The notes: generated by a model from the letters alone, not told the origin. Counted from the first letter of the stretch, positions 48,796-57,508 are shown. The stretch: DNA of 64,000 nt from an uncultured Eubacterium sp. (GCA_910584795.1 CAJUBZ010000001.1:108943-172942); one strand, 5' to 3'. Numbers and translations: made by a program.

Positions 48796-48964
48796 CCATG
48801 CGGATTTTTACAGAAAAGTGCGATGAATGCTTGCATTCACAAGCACTTTTCTGTGAAAATTCATGTGGCGCTTGCGCCACAGTTCGAAAATCTATGATTT
48901 TCGAACTGGCTATTTGTAATTAGGCAGGAAGAAAATCTATGATTTTCGAACTGGCTATTTGTAA
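48785..48964. repeat. Composite palindromic element copy D after obgE
   Basis: ATTACAAATAGCCA (48785-48798) includes the last obgE codons and the stop, and its exact complement is at 48907-48920. Inside are three hairpins. The first is an 18-bp stem (48804-48821 with 48843-48860, one G-T pair) topped by TGAATG-CTTG-CATTCA (48824-48839). The second is GTGGCG-CTTG-CGCCAC (48865-48880). The third is a 13-bp stem with loop TAT (48880-48892 with 48896-48908). A 34-base stretch (48886-48919) is repeated at 48931-48964. It shares AGCCATGCG, the CTTG-capped tip and TGGCT with copies A-C. It fills the gap between obgE and yhbY. Confidence 0.85.
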
Positions 48965-48988
48965 GCAAAAGGAAGGAAGAAAAAATAT

Positions 48989-49282
48989 ATGAACAGTAAG
49001 CAAAGAGCATATCTGCGTAAGATTTCGGCTACAATTGATCCGATATTCCAGGTAGGAAAATCAGCTGTAACACCGGAACTCACAGCAGCGATAGATGAAG
49101 CCTTGGAAAAACGTGAGATTATTAAATTAAATGTTTTAAAAAACTGCTTTTACGAACCAAAAGAAATTGCACAAGTACTGGCAGACAGAACAAGATCATC
49201 GGTAGTACATGTCATTGGAAGAAAGATTGTTCTATACAGACCTGCAAAGGATGAGAAAGACAGAAAAATTATTCTTCCATAA
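48989..49282 (+). CDS. yhbY: YhbY family RNA-binding protein (CRM domain)
   Basis: The 97-residue protein has the CRM fold pattern: NSKQRAYLRKISATIDPIFQVGK, then ELTAAIDEALEKREIIKLNVL, and the terminal VHVIGRKIVLYR. YhbY binds pre-50S particles. It lies between obgE and nadD as in other Firmicutes. The start follows AAGGAAGGAAG. Confidence 0.92.
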   Translation: MNSKQRAYLRKISATIDPIFQVGKSAVTPELTAAIDEALEKREIIKLNVLKNCFYEPKEIAQVLADRTRSSVVHVIGRKIVLYRPAKDEKDRKIILP

Positions 49283-49320
49283 AATCAGATTTGAATAATA
49301 AAATATGGGATGGTTTCAAG

Positions 49321-50535
49321 ATGAAAATAGGAATTTTAGGCGGGACATTTGATCCTGTACACAATACACATATTTATATGGCAAAAGAGGTACTAAAAGG
49401 TTTAAAATTAGACAAAGTATATCTCATGCCGTCCTTTTGCCCACCTCATAAAAATTCTGCGAAAATTACCAGTGAATTTCACAGAGTTAATATGGTAAAA
49501 CTGGCCGTAGAAGAATTTGATAACATAGAATATTCTGATTTTGAGATTAGAAATAATCTTAGTTACACAGCAGATACATTAACATTATGGAAAGAGCAAT
49601 ATCCGGAAGATGAATTATATTTTATTATCGGAGGAGATTCTGTTTCCGGTTTTGAAAATTGGTATCATCCAGAGATTATTTTAGAAAAAGCGACACTTGT
49701 TGTCATTCGCAGAAATGACGTAACACTTGAAACTTTTGAAAAAACAATTAAACATTTGACAATAAAATATTATTTAAACTCAGAGATGAGTTCTCATAAT
49801 CAGAATCGGCTCGTTGTTTTAGATACTGATGTGTCTGGGATTTCCTCAAGTTTTATTCGAAATCATCCATTGGAAAAATGTAAAGATTTGCTTCCTGCTA
49901 AGGTTTATGAATATATCCATAGAAATATGTTATATATGAATGAAGACGTAAATATGGCATGGTCTGTCGCAGAAATAAAAAGTGATTTGCAAAAAGTCTT
50001 GAAAAAATCAAGATATGTGCATACATTAAGTGTGGCAGGTTTAGCAAAAGATATGGCAGAAGCATTTGATGTAAACCCGAATCAGGCTTATCTTGCAGGT
50101 TTATTGCATGATTGTGCCAAACACTATTCAAATGAACAGTTAATTGAAACCTGCGTGAAAAACGATATCATGATTTCAGATTATGAGAAAAAAGCACCTT
50201 ATCTGCTTCATGGAAAGGTCGGGGCGTATATCGCTGAGAAGAAATATAATATTGAAGATGAACAGGTATTAAATGCAGTAAAATGGCATACAACAGGGAA
50301 ATCTGATATGACAAAATTAGAACAAATAATATTTTGTGCAGATTATATTGAACCTGGCCGGACTGTACAACCGAATCTTTCTTTTTTACGTAAAATATCA
50401 ATGAAAGATTTAGATTTACTGACATTTCATATTTTAAATGATACATTAGATTACCTGCAGCATAAAAATCAGATAATAGATAGTTTTACAGAGGAAGCAT
50501 TTGAATTTTATAAAGAGAAAGTAGGAGAAAAATAA
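49321..50535 (+). CDS. nadD: Nicotinate-nucleotide adenylyltransferase fused to YqeK HD hydrolase
   Basis: The 404-residue protein joins two enzymes that are separate neighbours in Bacillus. Residues 1 to about 200 are NadD, which makes NaAD from NaMN and ATP, with KIGILGGTFDPVHNTH at the start and ISSSFIRN near the end of that domain. Residues about 215-400 are YqeK, an HD-domain Ap4A hydrolase, with HTLSVAGLAKDMAEAF and LLHDCAKHY carrying metal ligands. The ATG at 49321 fits the NadD start better than the one at 49291, although its upstream site (GGGATGG) is weak. rsfS starts 1 base after the stop. Confidence 0.93.
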   Translation: MKIGILGGTFDPVHNTHIYMAKEVLKGLKLDKVYLMPSFCPPHKNSAKITSEFHRVNMVKLAVEEFDNIEYSDFEIRNNLSYTADTLTLWKEQYPEDELYFIIGGDSVSGFENWYHPEIILEKATLVVIRRNDVTLETFEKTIKHLTIKYYLNSEMSSHNQNRLVVLDTDVSGISSSFIRNHPLEKCKDLLPAKVYEYIHRNMLYMNEDVNMAWSVAEIKSDLQKVLKKSRYVHTLSVAGLAKDMAEAFDVNPNQAYLAGLLHDCAKHYSNEQLIETCVKNDIMISDYEKKAPYLLHGKVGAYIAEKKYNIEDEQVLNAVKWHTTGKSDMTKLEQIIFCADYIEPGRTVQPNLSFLRKISMKDLDLLTFHILNDTLDYLQHKNQIIDSFTEEAFEFYKEKVGEK

Positions 50536-50536
50536 C

Positions 50537-50884
50537 ATGACTTCAAAAGAATTGGCAAAGATTGCATACAATGCATTGGATGAAAAAAAGGGAGTAAATA
50601 TTTCAGTAATTGATATATCTGAAATTTCGGTCATTGCAGATTATTTTATTATTGCCGGCGGAAATAATGAAAATCAGGTAAAAGCGTTGGCAGACAGTGT
50701 AGAAGAAGAATTATATAAGGCAGAAGCAGTTCCAAAACATATTGAAGGATATGATAATGCAAATTGGATATTGATGGATTTTGGGGATATTATCGTTCAT
50801 GTTTTTAATGAAGAAGACAGATTGTTTTATGATTTAGAGAGAATCTGGCGTGATGGAATACAGGTAGATATTAACAAATTATAG
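50537..50884 (+). CDS. rsfS: Ribosome silencing factor RsfS
   Basis: RsfS binds L14 and blocks subunit joining during starvation. The 115-residue protein has the family core ADYFIIAGGNNENQVKAL, PKHIEGYDNANWILMDFGDIIVHVF and the terminal YDLERIWRDG. It follows nadD-yqeK immediately with GGAG inside the upstream gene's end. Confidence 0.96.
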   Translation: MTSKELAKIAYNALDEKKGVNISVIDISEISVIADYFIIAGGNNENQVKALADSVEEELYKAEAVPKHIEGYDNANWILMDFGDIIVHVFNEEDRLFYDLERIWRDGIQVDINKL

Positions 50885-50893
50885 GAGAAGATT

Positions 50894-52204
50894 ATGTGGG
50901 CATATGAGAGTGTTTTTTATCAGATATATCCTTTAGGATTATGTGGTGCACCTTTTGAAAATGATGGAGTATTACAAAACAGAATACAAAAGATTCATGA
51001 CTGGATTCCACATATGAAAAAGCTGGGAGCAGATGCAATTTATTTTTCACCATTGTTTGAATCGGATACTCATGGGTACAACACCCGTGATTATAAGAAA
51101 TTAGATGTCAGATTAGGGGAAAATAAAGATTTTAAAGTACTTTGTGAGGATTTACATGAAAATAATATAAAAGTAGTATTAGACGGTGTTTTCAATCATG
51201 TAGGGCGTGGGTTTGAACCGTTTCTGGATGTGTGTAGAAACAGAGAAAATTCGAGATATTTAAATTGGTTTCATATTGATTTAAACGGAAATTCCAATTA
51301 TAATGACGGACTTTGGTATGAAGGCTGGGAAGGACACTATGATTTAGTTAAATTAAATCTTCAAAATAATGAAGTTGTAGAATACTTGGTGGATGCAGTA
51401 GCATTTTGGATTCGTGAATTTGATATTGATGGCATCCGATTAGACGTGGCATATTGTCTGGATTTTGAGTTTTTAAAGAGACTGCGAAGACATGTGGACT
51501 CACTTAAGAAGGATTTCTTTTTGGTTGGTGAAATGCTTCATGGTGATTATAACCAGAGAATGAATGATGAAATGCTGCACTCTGCAACAAATTATGAATG
51601 CTATAAGGGTTTGTATTCTAGTTTCAATAGTATGAACATGTTTGAAATTAATCACTCCCTTTTACGTCAATTTGGACCGGAGCAGTGGACATTATATCGT
51701 GGAAAACATTTGTTGAATTTTGTAGATAACCATGATGTAACCAGAGTTGCAAGTATTTTGTCGAACAAAAAGCATTTACCATTAATTTATGCTTTGATGT
51801 TTGGAATGCCTGGAATACCTTGTATTTATTACGGTAGTGAGTGGGGAGCAAACGCTGATAAAGACCAGGGGGATCCGGCTCTAAGACCTTGTTTTGATGC
51901 ACCGGAATATAATGAATTAACAGAATTTATTTCAAAACTGGCGATAGCAAAGAAATTAAGCAGGGAATTAAATTATGGAGATTTTACATCAGTAGTTCTT
52001 ACAAACAAACAATGTATTTTTAAAAGAACAGTAGATGGTGAAAGTGTTTATGTTTGTATTAATGCTGACGAACAGGATTATAAAGCATATTTTGAATTAA
52101 AAAATATTCAGGTTACAGATTTGATAACCGGTGATATAATGAATATTGACGATGGGCTTGATATGCCGGCATACAGTGCATATTGGCTGAAAATTAATCA
52201 ATAG
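50894..52204 (+). CDS. GH13 alpha-amylase family glycosidase (intracellular)
   Basis: The 436-residue protein has the four GH13 regions: DGVFNHVG (I), GIRLDVAYCLD with the nucleophile Asp (II), VGEMLHG with the acid/base Glu (III) and FVDNHDVTR (IV). There is no signal peptide, so it acts on internal or imported maltodextrins. It lacks an N-terminal CBM34-type domain, so it is shorter than typical neopullulanases; cyclomaltodextrinase-like or alpha-glucosidase-like activity is possible. It is 9 bases after rsfS with AGGAGAAG upstream. Confidence 0.9.
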   Translation: MWAYESVFYQIYPLGLCGAPFENDGVLQNRIQKIHDWIPHMKKLGADAIYFSPLFESDTHGYNTRDYKKLDVRLGENKDFKVLCEDLHENNIKVVLDGVFNHVGRGFEPFLDVCRNRENSRYLNWFHIDLNGNSNYNDGLWYEGWEGHYDLVKLNLQNNEVVEYLVDAVAFWIREFDIDGIRLDVAYCLDFEFLKRLRRHVDSLKKDFFLVGEMLHGDYNQRMNDEMLHSATNYECYKGLYSSFNSMNMFEINHSLLRQFGPEQWTLYRGKHLLNFVDNHDVTRVASILSNKKHLPLIYALMFGMPGIPCIYYGSEWGANADKDQGDPALRPCFDAPEYNELTEFISKLAIAKKLSRELNYGDFTSVVLTNKQCIFKRTVDGESVYVCINADEQDYKAYFELKNIQVTDLITGDIMNIDDGLDMPAYSAYWLKINQ

Positions 52205-52227
52205 ACGGCAGAAAGGAAGTAGATAGA

Positions 52228-53520
52228 ATGGAAAACAAATTAGTTCCTGTAACGTTACTTACAGGTTATCTGGGTGCAGGAAAAACAACATTATTAAATC
52301 AGGTACTAACGAATCAGAAAGGATACAAAGTAGCTGTAATCGTAAATGATATTGGAGAAGTGAATATTGATGCTTCATTAATAGCAAAAGGAGGACAGGT
52401 TACACAAAAGGATGAAAATCTTGTGCCATTACAAAACGGCTGTATCTGTTGTACATTGAAAGTAGATTTAATAAATCAGATTATCGATTTAATCAGAACA
52501 GGCAGATTTGATTATATATTGATTGAAGCCAGCGGTATCTGTGAACCAATTCCTATTGCACAGTCTATTACAATGTTAGATGGTTCTTATGATAAAAAAG
52601 CTAAAATTGCCAGACTTGATAACATTGTATCTGTAGTAGACGTTGCCAGAATGGCAGATGAATTTGGATGTGGTGAAAATCTTGTAAAAGATGACATTGA
52701 TGATGAGGATATTGAAAATCTACTGATTCAGCAGATTGAATTCTGTAATACAATTATTTTAAATAAAGTGGATACTGTCTCAAAAGAGCAGCTTGAAAAA
52801 GTAAAAGCAATTATCAGGACACTTCAGCCAAAAGCTGTGATGTTTGAAACAAATTATGGTCAAATAGACGTAGATGAGATTTTAAATACAAACAGATTTG
52901 ATTTCGAAGAATCAAGTATGTCTGCCGGCTGGATTCAGGAATTAGAGGCATTTGATGCAGAAGATGAGCATGAAGAAGAACACGCACATCATCACGAAGA
53001 ACATGAGGAACACCATCATGATGAGAATCATGAACATTGTCATGAGGAGTATCACCATGATGAATGCCATGAACATCATCATGAGAAAGAGCATGACCAT
53101 CATGGACATCATCATCACCATCACCACCATCATCATGGAGAAGGTGAAGTGGAAGAGTATGGCATTGGTTCTTTTGTATATTACAGAAGAAAACCTTTTG
53201 CAAAAGAAAAGTTTGAAGACTGGTTAGATGAAATGCCAAAGACTGTTATTAGAAGTAAAGGTATTATCTGGGCTGCTGAAAATAATAATGATGCATATAT
53301 GTTCGAGCAGGCAGGAAGACAGATAAATATTGCTAATGCCGGACAATGGGTAGCTACAGCTCCTAGAAAGGTTCGTGCTAAGATGATGAAAGAAGATCCT
53401 ACACTTGTTGCAGATTGGGATGAGGAAGTAGGAGACAGAATGATAAAGGTTGTATTTATTGGTCATAACATGGACAAAGATGCAATGATTAAATCATTGG
53501 ATGAATGTCTGGCATATTAA
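52228..53520 (+). CDS. G3E family (COG0523/CobW) metallochaperone GTPase with a His-rich segment
   Basis: The 430-residue protein has Walker A GYLGAGKTT near the N-terminus, the metal-binding CxCC motif in NGCICCTLK, and NKVD for guanine. An unusually long His/Glu-rich stretch at about residues 247-310 precedes the CobW C-terminal domain (GSFVYYRRKPFAKEKFEDWL). G3E proteins deliver zinc, nickel or cobalt to client enzymes. The CxCC motif and His-rich loop fit a zinc-type chaperone (YeiR/YciC/ZNG1-like), which is inference. No Zur-like site is evident. A terminator follows. Confidence 0.9.
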   Translation: MENKLVPVTLLTGYLGAGKTTLLNQVLTNQKGYKVAVIVNDIGEVNIDASLIAKGGQVTQKDENLVPLQNGCICCTLKVDLINQIIDLIRTGRFDYILIEASGICEPIPIAQSITMLDGSYDKKAKIARLDNIVSVVDVARMADEFGCGENLVKDDIDDEDIENLLIQQIEFCNTIILNKVDTVSKEQLEKVKAIIRTLQPKAVMFETNYGQIDVDEILNTNRFDFEESSMSAGWIQELEAFDAEDEHEEEHAHHHEEHEEHHHDENHEHCHEEYHHDECHEHHHEKEHDHHGHHHHHHHHHHGEGEVEEYGIGSFVYYRRKPFAKEKFEDWLDEMPKTVIRSKGIIWAAENNNDAYMFEQAGRQINIANAGQWVATAPRKVRAKMMKEDPTLVADWDEEVGDRMIKVVFIGHNMDKDAMIKSLDECLAY

Positions 53521-53554
53521 ACGTAATTAACATATATTTTAACTCAATTAAAAG

Positions 53555-53607
53555 ATGACATTGCATATGTAATTTTTGTTACAAATACAATGTCATTTTT
53601 ATTTTTT
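53555..53607 (+). terminator. Rho-independent terminator after the G3E GTPase gene
   Basis: ATGACATTG (53555-53563) pairs with CAATGTCAT (53588-53596), with an inner TGTAA/TTACA stem, followed by TTTTTATTTTTTT (starting at 53596-53597). Confidence 0.85.
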
Positions 53608-53672
53608 TATAAATTGTATTAGTTTTATAAATAGGGATACTTATTAGAAAAATATCTACTTGTAAAAAAGAT

Positions 53673-53739
53673 GAGATGTTGATAAAAAATAACATATCGA
53701 TAAGGGGAGGTATTGATAAAAAAGTATGAAACAAGGTAG
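53673..53739 (+). other. Degenerate duplications of the downstream gene's translation start
   Basis: GGGGAGGTATTGATAAAAAA (from 53704) resembles the true initiation region of the protease gene (AGGAGAGATTGATGAAAAAG, from 53771). It would start an 8-codon frame TTG ATA AAA AAG TAT GAA ACA AGG TAG. A weaker third version, GAGATGTTGATAAAAAATAA, lies at 53673. The 260-bp gap otherwise holds the terminator and a possible promoter, TTGTAA (53660) with TAAAAA (53683). The segment may be a leader minicistron or decayed duplication. Confidence 0.45.
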
Positions 53740-53781
53740 GAATTTCTGAAAAAGAAATCATGTAAAGAAAAGGAGAGATTG

Positions 53782-56616
53782 ATGAAAAAGTATCTGAAAA
53801 AGAATGTAACTAGAAAATTATTATCACTTATTCTTGTATTATCTATGTTAATGCAAAGTAACGTTTTAATACAGAGTGTATCAGCTGCTGTTTCTACAAC
53901 AGGAAAACAATCAGCAGTTGATACAGACTATAGCTCGAAAAATATTGATTGGTCGGCAATTAATTATCTTACAGGAACAGCAGAAAATCAATATAAAGCA
54001 GTCGTTGCAAGTGGCAGCGTTCAGGAAATTGTTAATGTACAAAAGCCTGGCTGGAGTACAGAAGAAGGAATTTATATTTCGTTCAATAATGTAGATTTTG
54101 GTGAAATGACAGTGAATGGAAATACGTTATCAAAAACTATTGAAGGTGCAGGCATTATCTTGCATCTTTCGAATTTTAAAGATATGTATAGTACAATTGT
54201 TATAAACAACAAGAACGGTTCACAAAAAGCTGTAATTTACGTATATAATTCAAAAGGCGTCAATAATACTGAAACACCTATTGAGACAACAAAGCTTCCT
54301 GAAACGACAACGATTCCAGAGACAACAACCATTCCGGAAACAACGACGAAAGGAGAAATAACAACATCTCATCCGATAAAAAATCCAGGAGTACAGTTTG
54401 AAGGACCTGATTCAGATGTTGCTGAAAATGTATCGTTGAACAAATATATTTCAGAAATAGATACAGATTTTTCTTCTACGGAAGGTAATAAAAACAATAA
54501 TGAAGGTATTGAAAATTTATTTGATAATAATATCAATACAAAGTTTTTTACAAATGACGCTCCAGTTATCTCTATTGCCTGGAAAATGAAGCGTGCTACA
54601 ATACTTAAAACATATACATTCGTAACTGCGAATGACGCTGCTGCATATTCTCATAGAAATCCACATAAGTGGAAATTGTATGGTTCTGTTAATGGCACTG
54701 ATTGGAGTCAGTTAGACAGCGTAGAAAATGGTGGTATTGGACATGAAAATTTAAAAGCTTATACATATGAGACAGATGTAAAAAAAGCATGTCAGTTTTT
54801 TATGTTAAAGATTGAAGATAGTGGTGATGACGGAAAACTTTATTATGGTTCTCAATTAGCAGAGATATATCTAAATGGTGATGTTGTTCAATTCTCAACA
54901 GATATTGGAATTGATCTTCAAAAAAATATTAAGGGAATTAATACAAATGCGACAACAGTAAAAGGATTTAATGATAGAGAAGGAGTTGAAAATTTATTTG
55001 ATGGAAATATTTCAACCAAATTATTTACAACTACAGGTACACCATGTTCTATCGCATGGACAATGAAGAAAAAAACATCATTATATAGTTATACGTTAAA
55101 AACAGCAAATGATAATCAACAATATTCAAACCGTACTATAAAATCATGGGTATTATACGGTTCTAATGATGGAAATAATTGGGAGATAATAGATACTGTA
55201 ACTGAGAGTGGCATGGCAGATATTAATTATGCTGATTATACTTATATTGTAGATAAAGTTGGAGCATATACACAATTTAAACTGACAGTGACAGAAGGAT
55301 ATGGAAATTCTTTCCAGTTATCTGAAATTGGGTTAAGAGGATGTGCATCTTTATTAGAGAATGAATATGATGCAATTTTTATTGGTGATTGGGACAAAGT
55401 AACAGCACCAAATTATAAAAAGAATTTAAAAGAATTATTCTATGAGGTTTATCCACGTCAGTATACAAGATGGGGAACAGGTTCTGAACCAAAGAGAATG
55501 TACATTACAGCAGATAAAGATTATGATGGGGTAGCATATACACTTGGAAATTCAATTGTCATTTCAGTAGATTGGATGAATAGTAATCCAGTTGGTATTG
55601 GATATTTCTCACACGAACTCACACACGCAGTACAGCAATATGGAAATGTATCATCTTCAGGGCCTGCATGGTGGGTTGAAAATATGGCAAACTATGGTGG
55701 ATTCCGTTATTATCATTGGGCAACAGAAGATAATGTCCAAGTATATGAAGCTAGTGATACATCACTTCAGGATTGGGGATATGAAGCATATGGCAATAAC
55801 AAATGGTTTTTTGCCTATATGGATGCAAAATATCCAACGACAAAGGATTCAAATGGAAATGTTAAGCTTGGATTAATAGACAGCATTAATCATATGTTGA
55901 AATCTAATAAAGGGACAAGATATGATGACAATCCATGGGATACAACAACAGATTGGAATAAATTAGTAAAACAAATTACAGGTTACGATTGTATCGAATC
56001 ATTGCGTTTGAAATATGTAGAAGAATTGAAAAACGGAACATGGGCATTTGAAGGCTTTAGATATTATCAGGATAATTGGATTACAGAAAATATACCAGGG
56101 GTAACTAATCCGACATATGTAATGATTGGAGAAAAAACACATGGAAATATAGTTTCCAGAAAACTTGATACTCCACTGACGAGTGGTACAAATTTGTGTA
56201 ATGGAGCGACTATCCTACATACAACGGGTCAGGTATCTTCTAGTGAGTCTGCAGAAAAGCTAATTGATGGAGATCTTAACACGAAATGGTGTTCAAAGAG
56301 TTCAAGTGAGACTACTTTTAATGGAAGAGTACATTCTGTAAAGATTGACTTAGGCAGTAAAAAAACTTTTAATACATATACTCTATATAATACAAGAAGT
56401 AAAGAGAATTATGCAAATATGTCTGAATGGGAAATTCTAGTATCAGAAGATGCAAAAAATTGGAAATCAGTTGATTTTCAGGTAAATAACGACAATGGTA
56501 TTTCCTCATATGATATTGGAGTGCAGACAGCACGTTATGTGCAAATTAAAATATTCAACCCTGGTGATGGTGCTGGCACAATACGATTATACGAGTTCCA
56601 GTTATATAATAATTAA
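53782..56616 (+). CDS. Secreted metalloprotease of the plant basic secretory protein type with three F5/8 type C domains
   Basis: The 944-residue protein has a signal peptide (residues 1 to about 35, ending SVSAA) and a short beta domain. A Thr/Pro linker follows with repeated PETTT units at about 163-197. Two F5/8 type C (discoidin/CBM32-like) domains come next at about 213-365 and 370-525 (GIENLFDNNINTKFF and GVENLFDGNISTKLF). The catalytic domain at about 528-790 has zinc motif HELTH at 611-615, followed by PAWWVENMANYGGFRYY, as in the PF04450 peptidases of plants and bacteria. A third F5/8 domain (about 800-944, EKLIDGDLNTKWCSKSS) ends the protein. It probably degrades glycoproteins outside the cell. 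No LPXTG anchor is present. ATG at 53782 follows AGGAGAG; TTG at 53779 is an alternative. Confidence 0.88.
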   Translation: MKKYLKKNVTRKLLSLILVLSMLMQSNVLIQSVSAAVSTTGKQSAVDTDYSSKNIDWSAINYLTGTAENQYKAVVASGSVQEIVNVQKPGWSTEEGIYISFNNVDFGEMTVNGNTLSKTIEGAGIILHLSNFKDMYSTIVINNKNGSQKAVIYVYNSKGVNNTETPIETTKLPETTTIPETTTIPETTTKGEITTSHPIKNPGVQFEGPDSDVAENVSLNKYISEIDTDFSSTEGNKNNNEGIENLFDNNINTKFFTNDAPVISIAWKMKRATILKTYTFVTANDAAAYSHRNPHKWKLYGSVNGTDWSQLDSVENGGIGHENLKAYTYETDVKKACQFFMLKIEDSGDDGKLYYGSQLAEIYLNGDVVQFSTDIGIDLQKNIKGINTNATTVKGFNDREGVENLFDGNISTKLFTTTGTPCSIAWTMKKKTSLYSYTLKTANDNQQYSNRTIKSWVLYGSNDGNNWEIIDTVTESGMADINYADYTYIVDKVGAYTQFKLTVTEGYGNSFQLSEIGLRGCASLLENEYDAIFIGDWDKVTAPNYKKNLKELFYEVYPRQYTRWGTGSEPKRMYITADKDYDGVAYTLGNSIVISVDWMNSNPVGIGYFSHELTHAVQQYGNVSSSGPAWWVENMANYGGFRYYHWATEDNVQVYEASDTSLQDWGYEAYGNNKWFFAYMDAKYPTTKDSNGNVKLGLIDSINHMLKSNKGTRYDDNPWDTTTDWNKLVKQITGYDCIESLRLKYVEELKNGTWAFEGFRYYQDNWITENIPGVTNPTYVMIGEKTHGNIVSRKLDTPLTSGTNLCNGATILHTTGQVSSSESAEKLIDGDLNTKWCSKSSSETTFNGRVHSVKIDLGSKKTFNTYTLYNTRSKENYANMSEWEILVSEDAKNWKSVDFQVNNDNGISSYDIGVQTARYVQIKIFNPGDGAGTIRLYEFQLYNN

Positions 56617-56673
56617 TGCAATACAGTTTATATAATAAAATCATTTAAAAGTATAGGATTATAAATAAAACAT

Positions 56674-56723
56674 AAAACTGCTGTTATCGTAGTGGATTTT
56701 TCACTATCATAACAGCAGTTTTT
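56674..56723. terminator. Terminator between the metalloprotease gene and lexA
   Basis: AAAACTGCTGTTAT (56674-56687) pairs with ATAACAGCAGTTTT (56709-56722), enclosing AGTG/CACT with a T-rich loop and followed by TTTATTATT. The A-run on the other side lets it serve lexA as well. Confidence 0.85.
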
Positions 56724-56776
56724 ATTATTGCTTAAATAATATTATAAATCTAATCGAATTATTCTTTTGAAATATA

Positions 56777-57394
56777 TTAATAAATCATTGGTCTGTATAA
56801 AGCATATGCTTTTCCTACAATGGTACAATCATCTACAATAATCGGATCCATATTATCATTTTCCGGCTGTAAACGAATATAGCCGTTTTCTTTATAGAAT
56901 CTTTTTACCGTTACAGAATCTTCTATCAGTGCAACAACAATTTCACCATTCTTTGCAGTGTTTGTTTTTTCTATAATAAGGTAATCACCCTCAAAGAAAC
57001 CAACGTTGATCATACTATCACCATGAATCTCTAAAATATATGTTTCTCCACTCGGCATAAATTCTGCGGGAAGAGAAAAATAGTCTTTTATATTTTCTAC
57101 TGCAAGCAATGGTTCGCCGGCTGCTACTCGACCAATAACAGGAATGTTTATCATTTCTCTTCTAGTTAATGCAAACTCATCATCTACAATCTCTATCGTA
57201 CGTGGTTTTGTAGGATCCCGCCTTATAAAACCATTTTCCTCTAATGTATTTAAATGGGAGTGAACAGAAGAAGTAGAACGAAGTCCGACTTTTTCACAAA
57301 TCTCCCGCACTGTAGGAGGATAACCTTTCGTAAGAATTTCTTCCTTAATATAATCTAATATCTGTTGTTGTTTTGCACTGATTTTTCCTGGCAT
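56777..57394 (-). CDS. lexA: SOS repressor LexA
   Basis: LexA represses SOS genes and self-cleaves when RecA is activated. The 205-residue protein has an N-terminal winged HTH (QQQILDYIKEEILTKGYPPT, TSSVHSHLNTLEENGF). The Ala-Gly cleavage site is in GRVAAGEP, the catalytic Ser is in IHGDSM, and the Lys is in DSVTVKRF. GGAGG precedes the start on the minus strand. Its promoter on the minus strand has TTGCGC (57496-57501) and an extended -10 TAATAT (57473-57478), with an SOS box eight bases upstream. Confidence 0.97.
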   Translation of the reverse strand: MPGKISAKQQQILDYIKEEILTKGYPPTVREICEKVGLRSTSSVHSHLNTLEENGFIRRDPTKPRTIEIVDDEFALTRREMINIPVIGRVAAGEPLLAVENIKDYFSLPAEFMPSGETYILEIHGDSMINVGFFEGDYLIIEKTNTAKNGEIVVALIEDSVTVKRFYKENGYIRLQPENDNMDPIIVDDCTIVGKAYALYRPMIY

Positions 57395-57508
57395 AGAATC
57401 CCTCCATTATATAATTTATAAAAAAATAATTTTTTGCTTCAAAGTACCAATTAATGTACTGTACTTATGATAATATTACCACAGTTAAGAATAAAGCGCA
57501 ACAATTTT

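Noticed and set aside
52814..53239. His- and Met-rich open frames on both strands over the G3E gene
   Set aside because: They are shadows of the CAT/CAC-rich His segment of the real gene, without starts or ribosome binding sites.
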